This document shows positions 35,743 to 43,799 of a stretch of DNA of 49,008 nucleotides, in pieces. Both the position numbers and the translations under genes were made by a program. The notes below the pieces were generated by a model. The model saw only the letters and a program-made list of their open reading frames with translations, made no database searches and was not told the origin of the DNA. The DNA comes from an uncultured Eubacteriales bacterium. GTDB lineage: Bacteria; Bacillota; Clostridia; Monoglobales; Monoglobaceae. Numbering within the stretch: the first letter of the stretch is position 1; each line of letters starts with the position of its first letter. The DNA is taken from positions 1-49,008 of the forward strand of contig URAN01000018.1 of assembly GCA_900545865.1 (NCBI GenBank), in the 5' to 3' direction.

Positions 35743-37524
35743 TCATCCCTCCAATGCCGTTTCGTTTGAAACCTTCCATTTAACGGAAGATTGATAGTCG
35801 TTTTGCATCTTTGCAAACAAGCCGTTCTTTTTCATAAGCTCGTTGTGCGTTCCGCTTTCAACGATTTTCCCATCCGCAATCACATAAATACAATCTGCAT
35901 TTTGAACGGTCGAGAGCCTGTGTGCAATCATAATAACGGTTTTTCCTTTGGAAAGCTCCGAAAAAGCCGCCTGCACCTTAACCTCGTTATCGGGATCGGC
36001 AAAAGCCGTAGCCTCGTCAAGAATAAGAACAGGTGCATTTTTAAGCACCGCTCTGGCAATCGTGAGCCGTTGCTGTTCGCCGCCGGAAAGATACACGCCT
36101 TTTGTGCCGATTACGGTATTGATTCCGTTCGGTAATTTTTCTATAATATCGTCGCAGCGTGCAATTTTAAGCGCCTCGGCAACTTCGAGGTCGCTTGCGT
36201 CGGGCTTGCCCATTTTGACGTTTTCCGAAACAGTCGCCTTAATAAGCTTCGAGTCCTGAAACACAAACGAAACGCTTTCCATAAGTTTTTCCTTCGGAAT
36301 ATTGCGGATATCCGAGCCGCCTATTTTTATACTGCCGCCCTTTACATCGAAGAAACGGGCAATCAGGCTTGCAAGCGTGGATTTTCCGCCGCCGGAGGGC
36401 CCTACAAAGGCAACCGTCTGTCCGGCGCCGATATTCATTGAAACACCTCGGATTACTTCTTTTTTGCCGTCATAGGAGAAATGTACATCAGAAAGAGTAA
36501 CGGAGGAATCCTTCGGATATTCTTTTTTTTCGCTCTCCGGCATAAATGCGGCGCTTAAAACTCTGTCCACACGAGAAAGAGCGTCGCTTACAATCATACC
36601 GTCCTCGCTCATAAACATAATTCTTGTCAGCGTAAGCGAGATAACCGGCGTAATTATGATGTAGAATATGAGGTTTAGTAAAAATTCGTTTGACACGCCG
36701 TTTGCACTAAACCATAAAGCGCCGGCAATCAGAAAAGCAAATACTCCGTTTGCTGCCGCAGTATAAATCATCATCGGCACACGCATATCTTTGGTGTAGG
36801 CGATAACCCATTTTGCATACTCGTCAATCGTGCCTTTAAATTTTTTGAAAGAAAATACCGATTGTCCGAATGTCTTTACCACGGGTATCCCGCGGACATA
36901 CTCCACCGCCTCATTGGACATATTCTCCAGAGCGTTGTTATATTGCTTCATTTTTTCCGCCATTCGTTTTCCCGTCATGGCAGACATAATCGAAAACGCA
37001 ATGAATACAGGGACAAGGCTTAAAAGTCCCAGCCGCCAATCGAATACAAGGAGCATTGCAAGAAGTCCCAGAGGCGTTGCGATTGCCGCATATTTGTCGG
37101 GGAGGCGGTGAGCAAGATAAGTTTCCGCTGCACCGGTGGAATCGTTTACGATTTTTCTGAGCCTTCCGCTGCCAAAGCTGTCAACAAAGCCAAGCGGCAG
37201 CTTTGCGATATGTTCGGCAAGATCTATTCTCATATTTGTCGCTATTCTGAATGCGGCAATGTGTGAGCACATTAGTCCGCCGGTGTAAACAAGAAATGAC
37301 AAAAAGGCAAAAACCACAGCCCAAATGCCGTTGCTTACGATGTTCACCGCCTCCGAAAAGTTCGGCGAAACCTCCAAAACCTCTTTGATGATTTTCCATA
37401 TGTACCAAAACGGCACAAGCGCAATAAGCGCACTGACGGCAGACAGAATCCACGAGGCATAGGTGAAATTCCTGTACCTGCCCGCATAGGATAAAAGCCG
37501 TGATAAATTTGATTGCCTTTTCAA
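35743..37524 (-). CDS. ABC exporter half-transporter (first subunit)
   Basis: This 593-residue membrane-ATPase fusion starts at a TTG at 37524, eight bases after GGAGG. The ATPase domain has GPSGGGKST, LSGGEQQRLTIARA, LILDEATAFADPDNE and MIAHRLSTV. The AFADPDNE D-loop region is reminiscent of YbtP/IrtA-like siderophore ABC proteins, in which such fusions can act as importers, so direction of transport is open. It is the first structural gene after the TetR regulator. Confidence 0.92.
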   Translation of the reverse strand: MKRQSNLSRLLSYAGRYRNFTYASWILSAVSALIALVPFWYIWKIIKEVLEVSPNFSEAVNIVSNGIWAVVFAFLSFLVYTGGLMCSHIAAFRIATNMRIDLAEHIAKLPLGFVDSFGSGRLRKIVNDSTGAAETYLAHRLPDKYAAIATPLGLLAMLLVFDWRLGLLSLVPVFIAFSIMSAMTGKRMAEKMKQYNNALENMSNEAVEYVRGIPVVKTFGQSVFSFKKFKGTIDEYAKWVIAYTKDMRVPMMIYTAAANGVFAFLIAGALWFSANGVSNEFLLNLIFYIIITPVISLTLTRIMFMSEDGMIVSDALSRVDRVLSAAFMPESEKKEYPKDSSVTLSDVHFSYDGKKEVIRGVSMNIGAGQTVAFVGPSGGGKSTLASLIARFFDVKGGSIKIGGSDIRNIPKEKLMESVSFVFQDSKLIKATVSENVKMGKPDASDLEVAEALKIARCDDIIEKLPNGINTVIGTKGVYLSGGEQQRLTIARAVLKNAPVLILDEATAFADPDNEVKVQAAFSELSKGKTVIMIAHRLSTVQNADCIYVIADGKIVESGTHNELMKKNGLFAKMQNDYQSSVKWKVSNETALEG

Positions 37525-37552
37525 AGCAAATTCCTCCTTACAGCAATTTTAA

Positions 37553-38257
37553 TTATATGATAAAGAAAAGCTGCTTGACTTTTCCGATATCAGTATTATA
37601 GTTAGATGAGGCTAACCTGTATCCCAAAAAATCAGGGGTTAAAACCCCATAATTTTTTTTCCACCCGGCAGAGTAAAAGGCTCTTAATTCCTCGGTGTAT
37701 TTTACGGCGTCCTCATAAGGAATATCGTGAATAATAACCTCAAAGAATGCCGAAAACAATCCGCTTACAAGCATATGCTCAAGCGTCGGGTCAATCTCAT
37801 ATTCTGGATAACCGAGTTTTTGCATGGTGTACGCAAATTTATGCGTTGCGTCAACCTCTATTTCCACCATTTCGTGAATCAGGTTTTCGTATTTTGTACC
37901 CTCGGACGAACAAAGAATCAGCTTGAATTTCTCTTTGCCGGCATAACAGTAATCCAGCATTTCACACATTCCGCTGCCGGCTTCGTTCTCCATTTTTTCA
38001 CGCTGCTCCTTCGGCGAAAGCTTTTGAAAATCACCTTGGACTTTCTTAAACATAGCAAGAATCGTATCGTAGTATTCACCGACAAGAGCGTCAAACAATT
38101 CCTCCTTGCTTTTATAATAGCCGTAAAACGCACCCGTAGTTACGCCTGCGTCTTTTACAATTTTGCGCAGAGAGGCGGATTGAAAACCCTTTTCGGAAAA
38201 TTCCTTTTTTGCCGCAGACAGAATTGCGTCAAGTGTACTTATTTCATTATCAGCCAT
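37553..38257 (-). CDS. TetR-family repressor of the island
   Basis: This 234-residue regulator has an N-terminal HTH (residues about 8-55; AGVTTGAFYGYYKSKEELFDAL is split here as AGVTTGAFYG and YYKSKEELFDAL) and a helical ligand-binding domain. It is the first gene transcribed in the minus-strand array, 28 bases ahead of the ABC pair. A near-palindromic operator overlaps its own -10 box, so it should repress itself and the whole operon until a ligand, probably the exported compound or a precursor, binds. The start follows GGAGGGG. Confidence 0.93.
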   Translation of the reverse strand: MADNEISTLDAILSAAKKEFSEKGFQSASLRKIVKDAGVTTGAFYGYYKSKEELFDALVGEYYDTILAMFKKVQGDFQKLSPKEQREKMENEAGSGMCEMLDYCYAGKEKFKLILCSSEGTKYENLIHEMVEIEVDATHKFAYTMQKLGYPEYEIDPTLEHMLVSGLFSAFFEVIIHDIPYEDAVKYTEELRAFYSAGWKKNYGVLTPDFLGYRLASSNYNTDIGKVKQLFFII

Positions 38258-38281
38258 TATTTCCCCTCCGAAAAGCTATAT

Positions 38282-38314
38282 ATAACACCGTTACATTTAT
38301 TATAACAGTGTTAT
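38282..38314. promoter_or_regulatory. TetR-type operator
   Basis: ATAACACCGTTA at 38282-38293 and TAACAGTGTTAT at 38303-38314 form an inverted repeat with one mismatch and a nine-base centre. The element covers the -10 hexamer of the TetR promoter, the classic arrangement for autorepression. Confidence 0.8.
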
Positions 38315-38327
38315 ATCGTTTTGTCAA
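38299..38327 (-). promoter_or_regulatory. Consensus promoter of the TetR/ABC/methyltransferase array
   Basis: On the minus strand TTGACA (38322-38327), a 17-base spacer and TATAAT (38299-38304) match the sigma-A consensus perfectly. A start site near 38292 gives a short leader to the ATG at 38257. It is probably the main promoter for the minus-strand genes down to about 24,600, since no other clear promoter was seen among them. Confidence 0.85.
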
Positions 38328-38402
38328 TAGGTTTTGAAAAAGTTTTTTGATTTTTATTTTTCGGGGTGCTGGGCATTGTGTTTAACTTGACAGCGAAAGC
38401 CT

Positions 38403-38448
38403 AAAAAGATGGTGTGGCAAATGAATTCATTTGCCACACCATCTTTTT
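38403..38448. terminator. 46-bp perfect palindrome, bidirectional terminator
   Basis: The sequence from AAAAAGATGG to its exact complement is a gap-free palindrome centred on GAATTC. Read from the cohesin-SLH gene, whose stop is at 38459, it forms a long stem ending in a U-run, as expected of an intrinsic terminator. It works equally in the other direction. It also marks the border between the surface locus and the TetR-headed island. Confidence 0.8.
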
Positions 38449-38458
38449 AAGAGTTAGA

Positions 38459-39628
38459 TTATACCTGATTCTGTTCGGATTGTTCTATATTATCAATGTA
38501 ATCCAAAAGCCGCATCATAACAGAAGCAAGCTGAGCGCGTGTTAAATTTCCTTTTGGCTCAATAAGCCCGTTGTCATGACCTTTTATAAGACCCATTTCA
38601 TAACATATTGCCATATTTAGTTTTGCATAATCGGAAATATGTGTATAATCACTGTGCCTTTTAATTTCATCGGAGTCGCCGGGCAGCGCAATGTTTTTAT
38701 ATTTCAGATAACGCACAACCATTGCCGAAAGCTGCTCACGTGTAACAAAATTATCCGGAGCAAATTCAGTTTTGCCGATACCTTTTACAATACCGTTTTT
38801 TGAACCCCAGGAAACATAATCCGCATAGTATTTATCTGCCGTAACATCGGTAAATGCCGATACTGTGCCTTCTATGCTGTCTTTTGAAAATCTTCCGAGA
38901 ACCGTAATCGCCATTGCTCTTGTGACCGATCCCTCGGGGTCAAAAAGTGTATCCGAAATACCGGTAAATAATCCCGCTTTTACACAACCGTAAATATCGT
39001 TTTTTGCCCAATGTCCGTCAATATCAGTGAAATTTTTATCCGAATAAGGTTTTGATGTATCCGGCAGGGTTATGTCGGGTTTTTTTATACCGCCGCCTGT
39101 GCCCGAACCTCCGCCGGAGGATGAGCCGCCTCCCGGCGAACCGCTTGAACGGGTTATGGTTACGGTGAACGGTTTTGACGAAGTGTCACCGTTTGTTTTG
39201 TTGTGTTCATCAACTGTCACAATTTTTGAGTCAACCAACGAAACGGTTCTTTTGGCACTTCCGTTGTATGAATAGTTCAGCGTTGCTATTTTTTGCTTTC
39301 CGGCACTGTATTTATTTGTGTTTGAAAAAAAGCCGAAATAGAGACAGCCGTCTTTTACAGTCTGTACCTTGGACTCGTTCTTTAATTCATCTGTCAAAGC
39401 AAGTGATGAAAATTCCACATCGCTTTGTGACGGTTTGATACCAAATTCCGCTCCTGCAAATGCAGTATCGGTTTCCAAATAAATATCAAAAGAAATGACC
39501 TTATCATTTTTACCGAGAGTAATACTTGTATTTGACGGAGTTATTTGTGCCGCATATGCAGAAAAAGAAGAAAAGCAAAAACAAAGAGCCGCACTCGCTG
39601 TCAGCAGTTTTTTTGTTAATCTGTTCAT
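38459..39628 (-). CDS. Cohesin-like, SLH-anchored surface protein (candidate scaffold anchor)
   Basis: This 389-residue exported protein has a signal peptide ending near AYAAQ. A cohesin-like beta-sandwich follows (about residues 30-160; ISFDIYLETDTAFAGAEFGI, YFGFFSN, KIATLNYSY). Then come a Gly/Ser linker (SSGSPGGGSSSGGGSG) and three SLH domains (FTDIDGHWAKNDIYGCVKAG, FTDVTADKYYADYVSWG, ISDYAKLNMAICYEMG). Cellulosome anchoring proteins pair cohesin with SLH in just this way. ATG 39628 after AAGGAGG is preferred over the track-like upstream ATG 39676, which would precede a hairpin. It is the last gene of the operon. The cohesin assignment is by pattern and is moderate in certainty. Confidence 0.75.
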   Translation of the reverse strand: MNRLTKKLLTASAALCFCFSSFSAYAAQITPSNTSITLGKNDKVISFDIYLETDTAFAGAEFGIKPSQSDVEFSSLALTDELKNESKVQTVKDGCLYFGFFSNTNKYSAGKQKIATLNYSYNGSAKRTVSLVDSKIVTVDEHNKTNGDTSSKPFTVTITRSSGSPGGGSSSGGGSGTGGGIKKPDITLPDTSKPYSDKNFTDIDGHWAKNDIYGCVKAGLFTGISDTLFDPEGSVTRAMAITVLGRFSKDSIEGTVSAFTDVTADKYYADYVSWGSKNGIVKGIGKTEFAPDNFVTREQLSAMVVRYLKYKNIALPGDSDEIKRHSDYTHISDYAKLNMAICYEMGLIKGHDNGLIEPKGNLTRAQLASVMMRLLDYIDNIEQSEQNQV

Positions 39629-39645
39629 AATATCCTCCTTGCTGT

Positions 39646-39674
39646 GCAGGGCTGTATCCAATATACAGCCCTGC
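39646..39674. promoter_or_regulatory. Intercistronic stem-loop upstream of the anchor gene
   Basis: GCAGGGCTGTAT at 39646-39657 pairs perfectly with 39663-39674 around a five-base loop. It lies in the 58-base gap between the LRR-dockerin gene and the anchor gene, ending just before the AAGGAGG site. No U-run follows on the minus strand, so it suits RNA processing or 5'-end protection better than termination. Confidence 0.65.
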
Positions 39675-39686
39675 AAAATATGTAGA

Positions 39687-42140
39687 CTATTTTGTAAAGT
39701 TCAGCCAAATTGCCATATAATCCTCTATGTCAATTTTTTGGTCGCCGTTAAAGTCGCATTTTGATGCGTCATTCCAGTTTGTGCTGTTTTTATCGGCACG
39801 ATAATAAAGCTGTGCTTCGGTAATGTCTAAAAGGTCAACCTTTCCGTCGCCGTTTACATCATAAGTGAGCGCATCGGTAAATGTTGCCTCAGCCGGGTTG
39901 ATTCCGTTTACAGTACCGTACATTACGTTTTTGCCCGAATCCCAACCCGATACCTTTAAATCAGTGATTTTCAGCGTTGCGTTTTCCGCATTCACCGTTA
40001 TTTTTGCAATTTCAGCCGATTTGTCGGATGAAAACAGATTTGCGTCAGCATTTAAAAATCCCAGTATTGCCGTACCTGTATATTTACCGCCGTTTACTTC
40101 GCCGCTAATATCACCGATAATGGTAAACCCATTATCACCGATGATTTTAACGTCAGCGGTTGAGGTTTCAAAGGTCAGCTGAACATTCGCAATTCTTGAA
40201 GCCTCGGAAAGCGAAAATGTGAAATACGATTTTCCCTTTTCGGCTGCAACCTTTTCAGCTGCCAACGCTGCTTTGGTTTCTATATTTTCTTTTTCGGGTT
40301 TGGTTGAGTCGGACTCCGTAACGGTTATCGTGCAATATGCGCTGATTCCGTTTGCCGCTGTTGCTGTGATTTTTGCACTTCCTGCCGAAATCGCATTTAC
40401 AACTCCTTTTTTGTCAACCGTTGCAACGGTTATGTCAGAGCTTTCCCAAGTGACGGATTTATCTGTCGCCGTTTGAGGCAATACCGTTGCGGACAGCTGA
40501 AGCTTGTCGCCTTTTTTCAGAGATGCGGAGGTTTTATTAAGCGTCACTTTTGTCACTTCATCATTATTTCCATCAGATATAGATGAATCGATGACCGCAA
40601 AATATCCCAAGCTTTCTGTCTGTGTGGTAAATGTTTTGCTTACCATTGACGATGAAATTTCCGAAGCTTCGCCGTCTGTATAAAAATACAGTTTTGCATT
40701 CTTTGAGTAACCGTCGGGCAGTCCGACGCTTACAGTGTAGCTATCCGCACCGTTGTCCGGAGTTGTCGAAATTTTGTATACGTTTAGTGCTCCGTCGGAT
40801 GATTTTGCCTTGAAGGCGTTATATTCATCACCCGAATAAATTCCTTCCGTCGTAAGCTGTGAGTTAATCAGGAATTCACCCTCAACTTTGATTTTTTTAT
40901 CAAGATTAATTAAATAAAAACTTCCCGGATTTATGGAATCAAGGTTTGACACATCGGGGAGGATCTCGTATTTATATCCCCAGTCTTCCACATTATTTAC
41001 CGCCCAGCGCTCACCGCTTGAACCTTTTTCGACATAAACCACCAATGTTTTCTGGCTGTCAGGAAACATATCGTAAGCTCCTACGGTGTCATCATTCGGG
41101 AATCCTGTAACACTTGCCGGAATAACTACCCTTTGCATATTTGTGCAGCCTTCAAATGCCGCAAGTGTTATATTCACAAGGCCATCGGGAAGAATCAAAT
41201 TTGTAAGCGATTTACAGTCTGCAAAAGCATACATTTCAATGTTTGTTGCCGATTCGGGGAAACCTATTGAAGAAAGACTTGTGCATCCCTTAAACAAGCT
41301 GTGAGAAATACTTGTCATACCTTTGGGAAGTTTTATATGTGTAAGCTTGGTGCAATCTTCAAACGCGCCTGAGTCAAGTTTTTCGACGGTGTCGGGAACG
41401 GTGACATCGGTCAGTCCTGTTTTTTCAAAAGCGTTGCCTCCTATGATTTTTATCGTTTCGGGTATATCGATATCGGTCAGATTTTCGGCGCAGTTAAATG
41501 CGCTTGCCCAAATTCGATCTACCGTTCTGCCGTTTACTTGCCTCGGTATTGTGTACCCGCCCTCTCTGCCGCTTGGATAGGCTGTCAGAGTCAGGTTGGG
41601 ATCATCATACTGCGGAGTACCGTTATCTACCCACGGTCCAAACATGACGCCGTTTTCGTCTGTGACGTAGTATGGATTTTGTGGGTGAACCGTTATTTTG
41701 TCCATACTTGTGCAACCTTTGAATACATTTGCGGTTACATAGGTTGCCACCGCTGGAATTTCGCATTCGGTCAGTTTGGGGCAATTTGCAAAGGCACTCA
41801 GACGGATAATCATATCCGCTCCGTCGGTCGGGTCTTCAAAAATTATTCGTTCAAGCTCTGTGCAGCCGTCAAATGCATGATAGCCGATAACCTGAACACT
41901 GCCCGGAATTGTTACACTGGTAACATTATCGTTGTTTAAAAACGCTTCACCCGCAATTACGGTGACGGTATCGGGTATTTTAATATCTCCGCCGTTTCCG
42001 TAGTAGCCAAGAAGCTCGCCGTCCTTTATGTTTGCGCCGATCAGTCCGTCGTTTCCTGCGGACACGCTGACGGTCAAACCCGTCAGCATAGCCGCAATAA
42101 CCATCAGCACAGACAATTTTTTTAAGATTTTATTCTTCAT
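39687..42140 (-). CDS. Surface LRR protein with Big2, cohesin-like and dockerin modules
   Basis: This 817-residue exported protein has a signal peptide ending near VSVSAGND. BspA-type leucine-rich repeats follow (about 35-385; units such as AFEGCTNMQRVVIPASV and AFADCKSLTNLILPDGL). Next is a linker domain, a Big_2 Ig-like domain (VTLNKTSASLKKGDKLQLSA..., about 545-625) and a cohesin-like module (about 640-755). The end is a type I-like dockerin: DVNGDGKVDLLD and DFNGDQKIDIED give two calcium loops. BspA-type repeats bind proteins or host surfaces. The dockerin should plug it into a cohesin. The start follows AAGGAGC. It lies 12 bases after the other LRR gene. Confidence 0.82.
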   Translation of the reverse strand: MKNKILKKLSVLMVIAAMLTGLTVSVSAGNDGLIGANIKDGELLGYYGNGGDIKIPDTVTVIAGEAFLNNDNVTSVTIPGSVQVIGYHAFDGCTELERIIFEDPTDGADMIIRLSAFANCPKLTECEIPAVATYVTANVFKGCTSMDKITVHPQNPYYVTDENGVMFGPWVDNGTPQYDDPNLTLTAYPSGREGGYTIPRQVNGRTVDRIWASAFNCAENLTDIDIPETIKIIGGNAFEKTGLTDVTVPDTVEKLDSGAFEDCTKLTHIKLPKGMTSISHSLFKGCTSLSSIGFPESATNIEMYAFADCKSLTNLILPDGLVNITLAAFEGCTNMQRVVIPASVTGFPNDDTVGAYDMFPDSQKTLVVYVEKGSSGERWAVNNVEDWGYKYEILPDVSNLDSINPGSFYLINLDKKIKVEGEFLINSQLTTEGIYSGDEYNAFKAKSSDGALNVYKISTTPDNGADSYTVSVGLPDGYSKNAKLYFYTDGEASEISSSMVSKTFTTQTESLGYFAVIDSSISDGNNDEVTKVTLNKTSASLKKGDKLQLSATVLPQTATDKSVTWESSDITVATVDKKGVVNAISAGSAKITATAANGISAYCTITVTESDSTKPEKENIETKAALAAEKVAAEKGKSYFTFSLSEASRIANVQLTFETSTADVKIIGDNGFTIIGDISGEVNGGKYTGTAILGFLNADANLFSSDKSAEIAKITVNAENATLKITDLKVSGWDSGKNVMYGTVNGINPAEATFTDALTYDVNGDGKVDLLDITEAQLYYRADKNSTNWNDASKCDFNGDQKIDIEDYMAIWLNFTK

Positions 42141-42152
42141 ATCTGCTCCTTA

Positions 42153-43784
42153 TTAAAAATCACTCAAATTATTGAATATATCTATATAGTCCTGAATGTC
42201 AACCTTGTTATCGCCGTTGACGTCCATAGCCTTCGCTTTTTCTTCCCAATTTGCATCTGTTGATTTCGCCTGATAATATCTTTGTGCCTCGGTAATATCA
42301 ATAATATCAACTTTGTTATCGCCGTTTACATCATAACTCGGAATAAATACGCTTGCCGAAGAGGTGCCGATTGTAACCGTTCCGTCCATTGCCGATTCAT
42401 CTTCGCTGACAACACCGGCTGCCAATGCACTCAATATCTCCGCTGTTATATTTCCCTTTGCACTGTCTTTTAACGGAACGGAAATTTGCGCAAGCTTTGT
42501 TTTCGCGGTTGAAGTAAAGCCTGTAACATTGCCTGTAATGCCCATATATGCTTTTAATACAAGCTTGCCGTTTTCCTCTTTCCATGTCGATGTTCCGCTG
42601 GTAAATTTATCGTTTGCTATTATTTCGCCTTTGTCAACTTTAGATAAATCAAACGACACTTTCAAAATAACTGTACTCACGTTTTCCGCATTGTCAAGAT
42701 AAATGCTGTAAACCGCCTTTCTTTCTTTTATTTCGGCTTCCGACCCGATTGAAACGGCAGCCGAAACCGTCTTAACGTCTGGTTCTGCGCCCGCAACGGC
42801 AACCGTTGTATTTTCGGGTGTATAATACTTTTTGTACGGTGAGGTTGATTCAAATGCTTTGGCAACATCCTCATTTTTTACAACTACCTTGCTGCCCGAA
42901 TTCATCTCGGTGCACACCTCAGAGCCGAGCGTCGGGGCGGTATCGTGTTCAAGGATAATTTCTTCAATTGCTTTCATACCGTTAAAAGTAAATCCTCCTA
43001 AGCTTGTTACGGTTGCCGGAACGGTAACCTTTTTGAGAACAGGATTGTTTCTGAAAACGTGCATTGCGGTCGATGTTACAGCTTTACCGTTTATCTCTGC
43101 CGGTATTGTAAATTCCGTTTCGATTTTTCCGCCGGGGTATACCACCATTACAGCATCAGCTCCGCTTACATTATAAAGGATGTTATCCGATGCCGCAAAG
43201 CTTTGGGCACCATCTTTCAATGTGATTGATGTGAGTGAATCGCAGCCGTACAAAAAATTATATCTTGTTGAGCTGAATCTCGCCGGAAGTTCAATCGATG
43301 TAAGAGAGGTACAATTTGCAAAAGCGCCGGCATTGATTGTCAGTGATGAAGCGGTATCCTCCGCAAAGTCAACTGTATCAAGAGCCGTGCAGCCTAAAAA
43401 TGCCGATGATGAAATCGTATCTACAGATCCCGGAATTACTGCCTTTTTAAGAGCCGTACAACCCGAAAACGCTTCTGTGCCAATGTCGGTGTACCCCTCT
43501 GGAATGGTAACTCCCGTTATCGTATCGTTGTCCTTAAATGCGCTGCCGACCTCGGTAATCGTATATGTTGTGCCGGAAAATTCAGCTTCGGTCGGCAGGA
43601 CAATATCTCCGCCCTTTCCGTTATACGATTTAACCTTAGTTGTATAGCTTCCGTAGGAATACGAGCGGTCGATTGTGAAATCTCCGACCTCAACTGTCGC
43701 CGCATTCGCGCCGACAGCGCTTATTCCCATAAGCATAACTGCCGAGCACATTGTTATCATTGCTTTTTTGAATAATTTTTTCAT
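42153..43784 (-). CDS. Surface LRR protein with cohesin-like and dockerin modules
   Basis: This 543-residue exported protein has a signal peptide ending near GANAATVE, then BspA-type leucine-rich repeats (about 30-330; AFKDNDTITGVTIPEGY, AFSGCTALKKAVIPGSV). A cohesin-like module covers about 340-475 (YSIYLDNAENVSTVILKVSF, LVLKAYMGITGNVTGF). The C-terminal dockerin (about 484-543) has two intact calcium loops, DVNGDNKVDIID and DVNGDNKVDIQD. The cohesin-like part is close to that of the gene upstream (compare LKAYMGRTGQKTGF). It is a smaller relative of the next gene, without the Big_2 domain. Confidence 0.82.
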   Translation of the reverse strand: MKKLFKKAMITMCSAVMLMGISAVGANAATVEVGDFTIDRSYSYGSYTTKVKSYNGKGGDIVLPTEAEFSGTTYTITEVGSAFKDNDTITGVTIPEGYTDIGTEAFSGCTALKKAVIPGSVDTISSSAFLGCTALDTVDFAEDTASSLTINAGAFANCTSLTSIELPARFSSTRYNFLYGCDSLTSITLKDGAQSFAASDNILYNVSGADAVMVVYPGGKIETEFTIPAEINGKAVTSTAMHVFRNNPVLKKVTVPATVTSLGGFTFNGMKAIEEIILEHDTAPTLGSEVCTEMNSGSKVVVKNEDVAKAFESTSPYKKYYTPENTTVAVAGAEPDVKTVSAAVSIGSEAEIKERKAVYSIYLDNAENVSTVILKVSFDLSKVDKGEIIANDKFTSGTSTWKEENGKLVLKAYMGITGNVTGFTSTAKTKLAQISVPLKDSAKGNITAEILSALAAGVVSEDESAMDGTVTIGTSSASVFIPSYDVNGDNKVDIIDITEAQRYYQAKSTDANWEEKAKAMDVNGDNKVDIQDYIDIFNNLSDF

Positions 43785-43799
43785 AGCCTAATCTCCATT

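Noticed and set aside
24525..38257. Anti-phage defence island
   Set aside because: No nuclease, helicase, restriction, toxin or nucleotide-signalling gene was found. Methyltransferases here are small-molecule type without DNA-methylase motifs.
24651..38305. Numerous long plus-strand open frames opposite the island genes
   Set aside because: They are mirror frames of well-identified minus-strand proteins, lack ribosome binding sites and known motifs, and their residue composition is abnormal. GC-richer coding DNA readily gives such antisense frames.
38403..38448. Palindrome as an IS terminal repeat or replication origin
   Set aside because: It sits 11 bases after a stop codon with A/T runs at both ends and has no DnaA-box cluster or transposase nearby; a terminator explains it.
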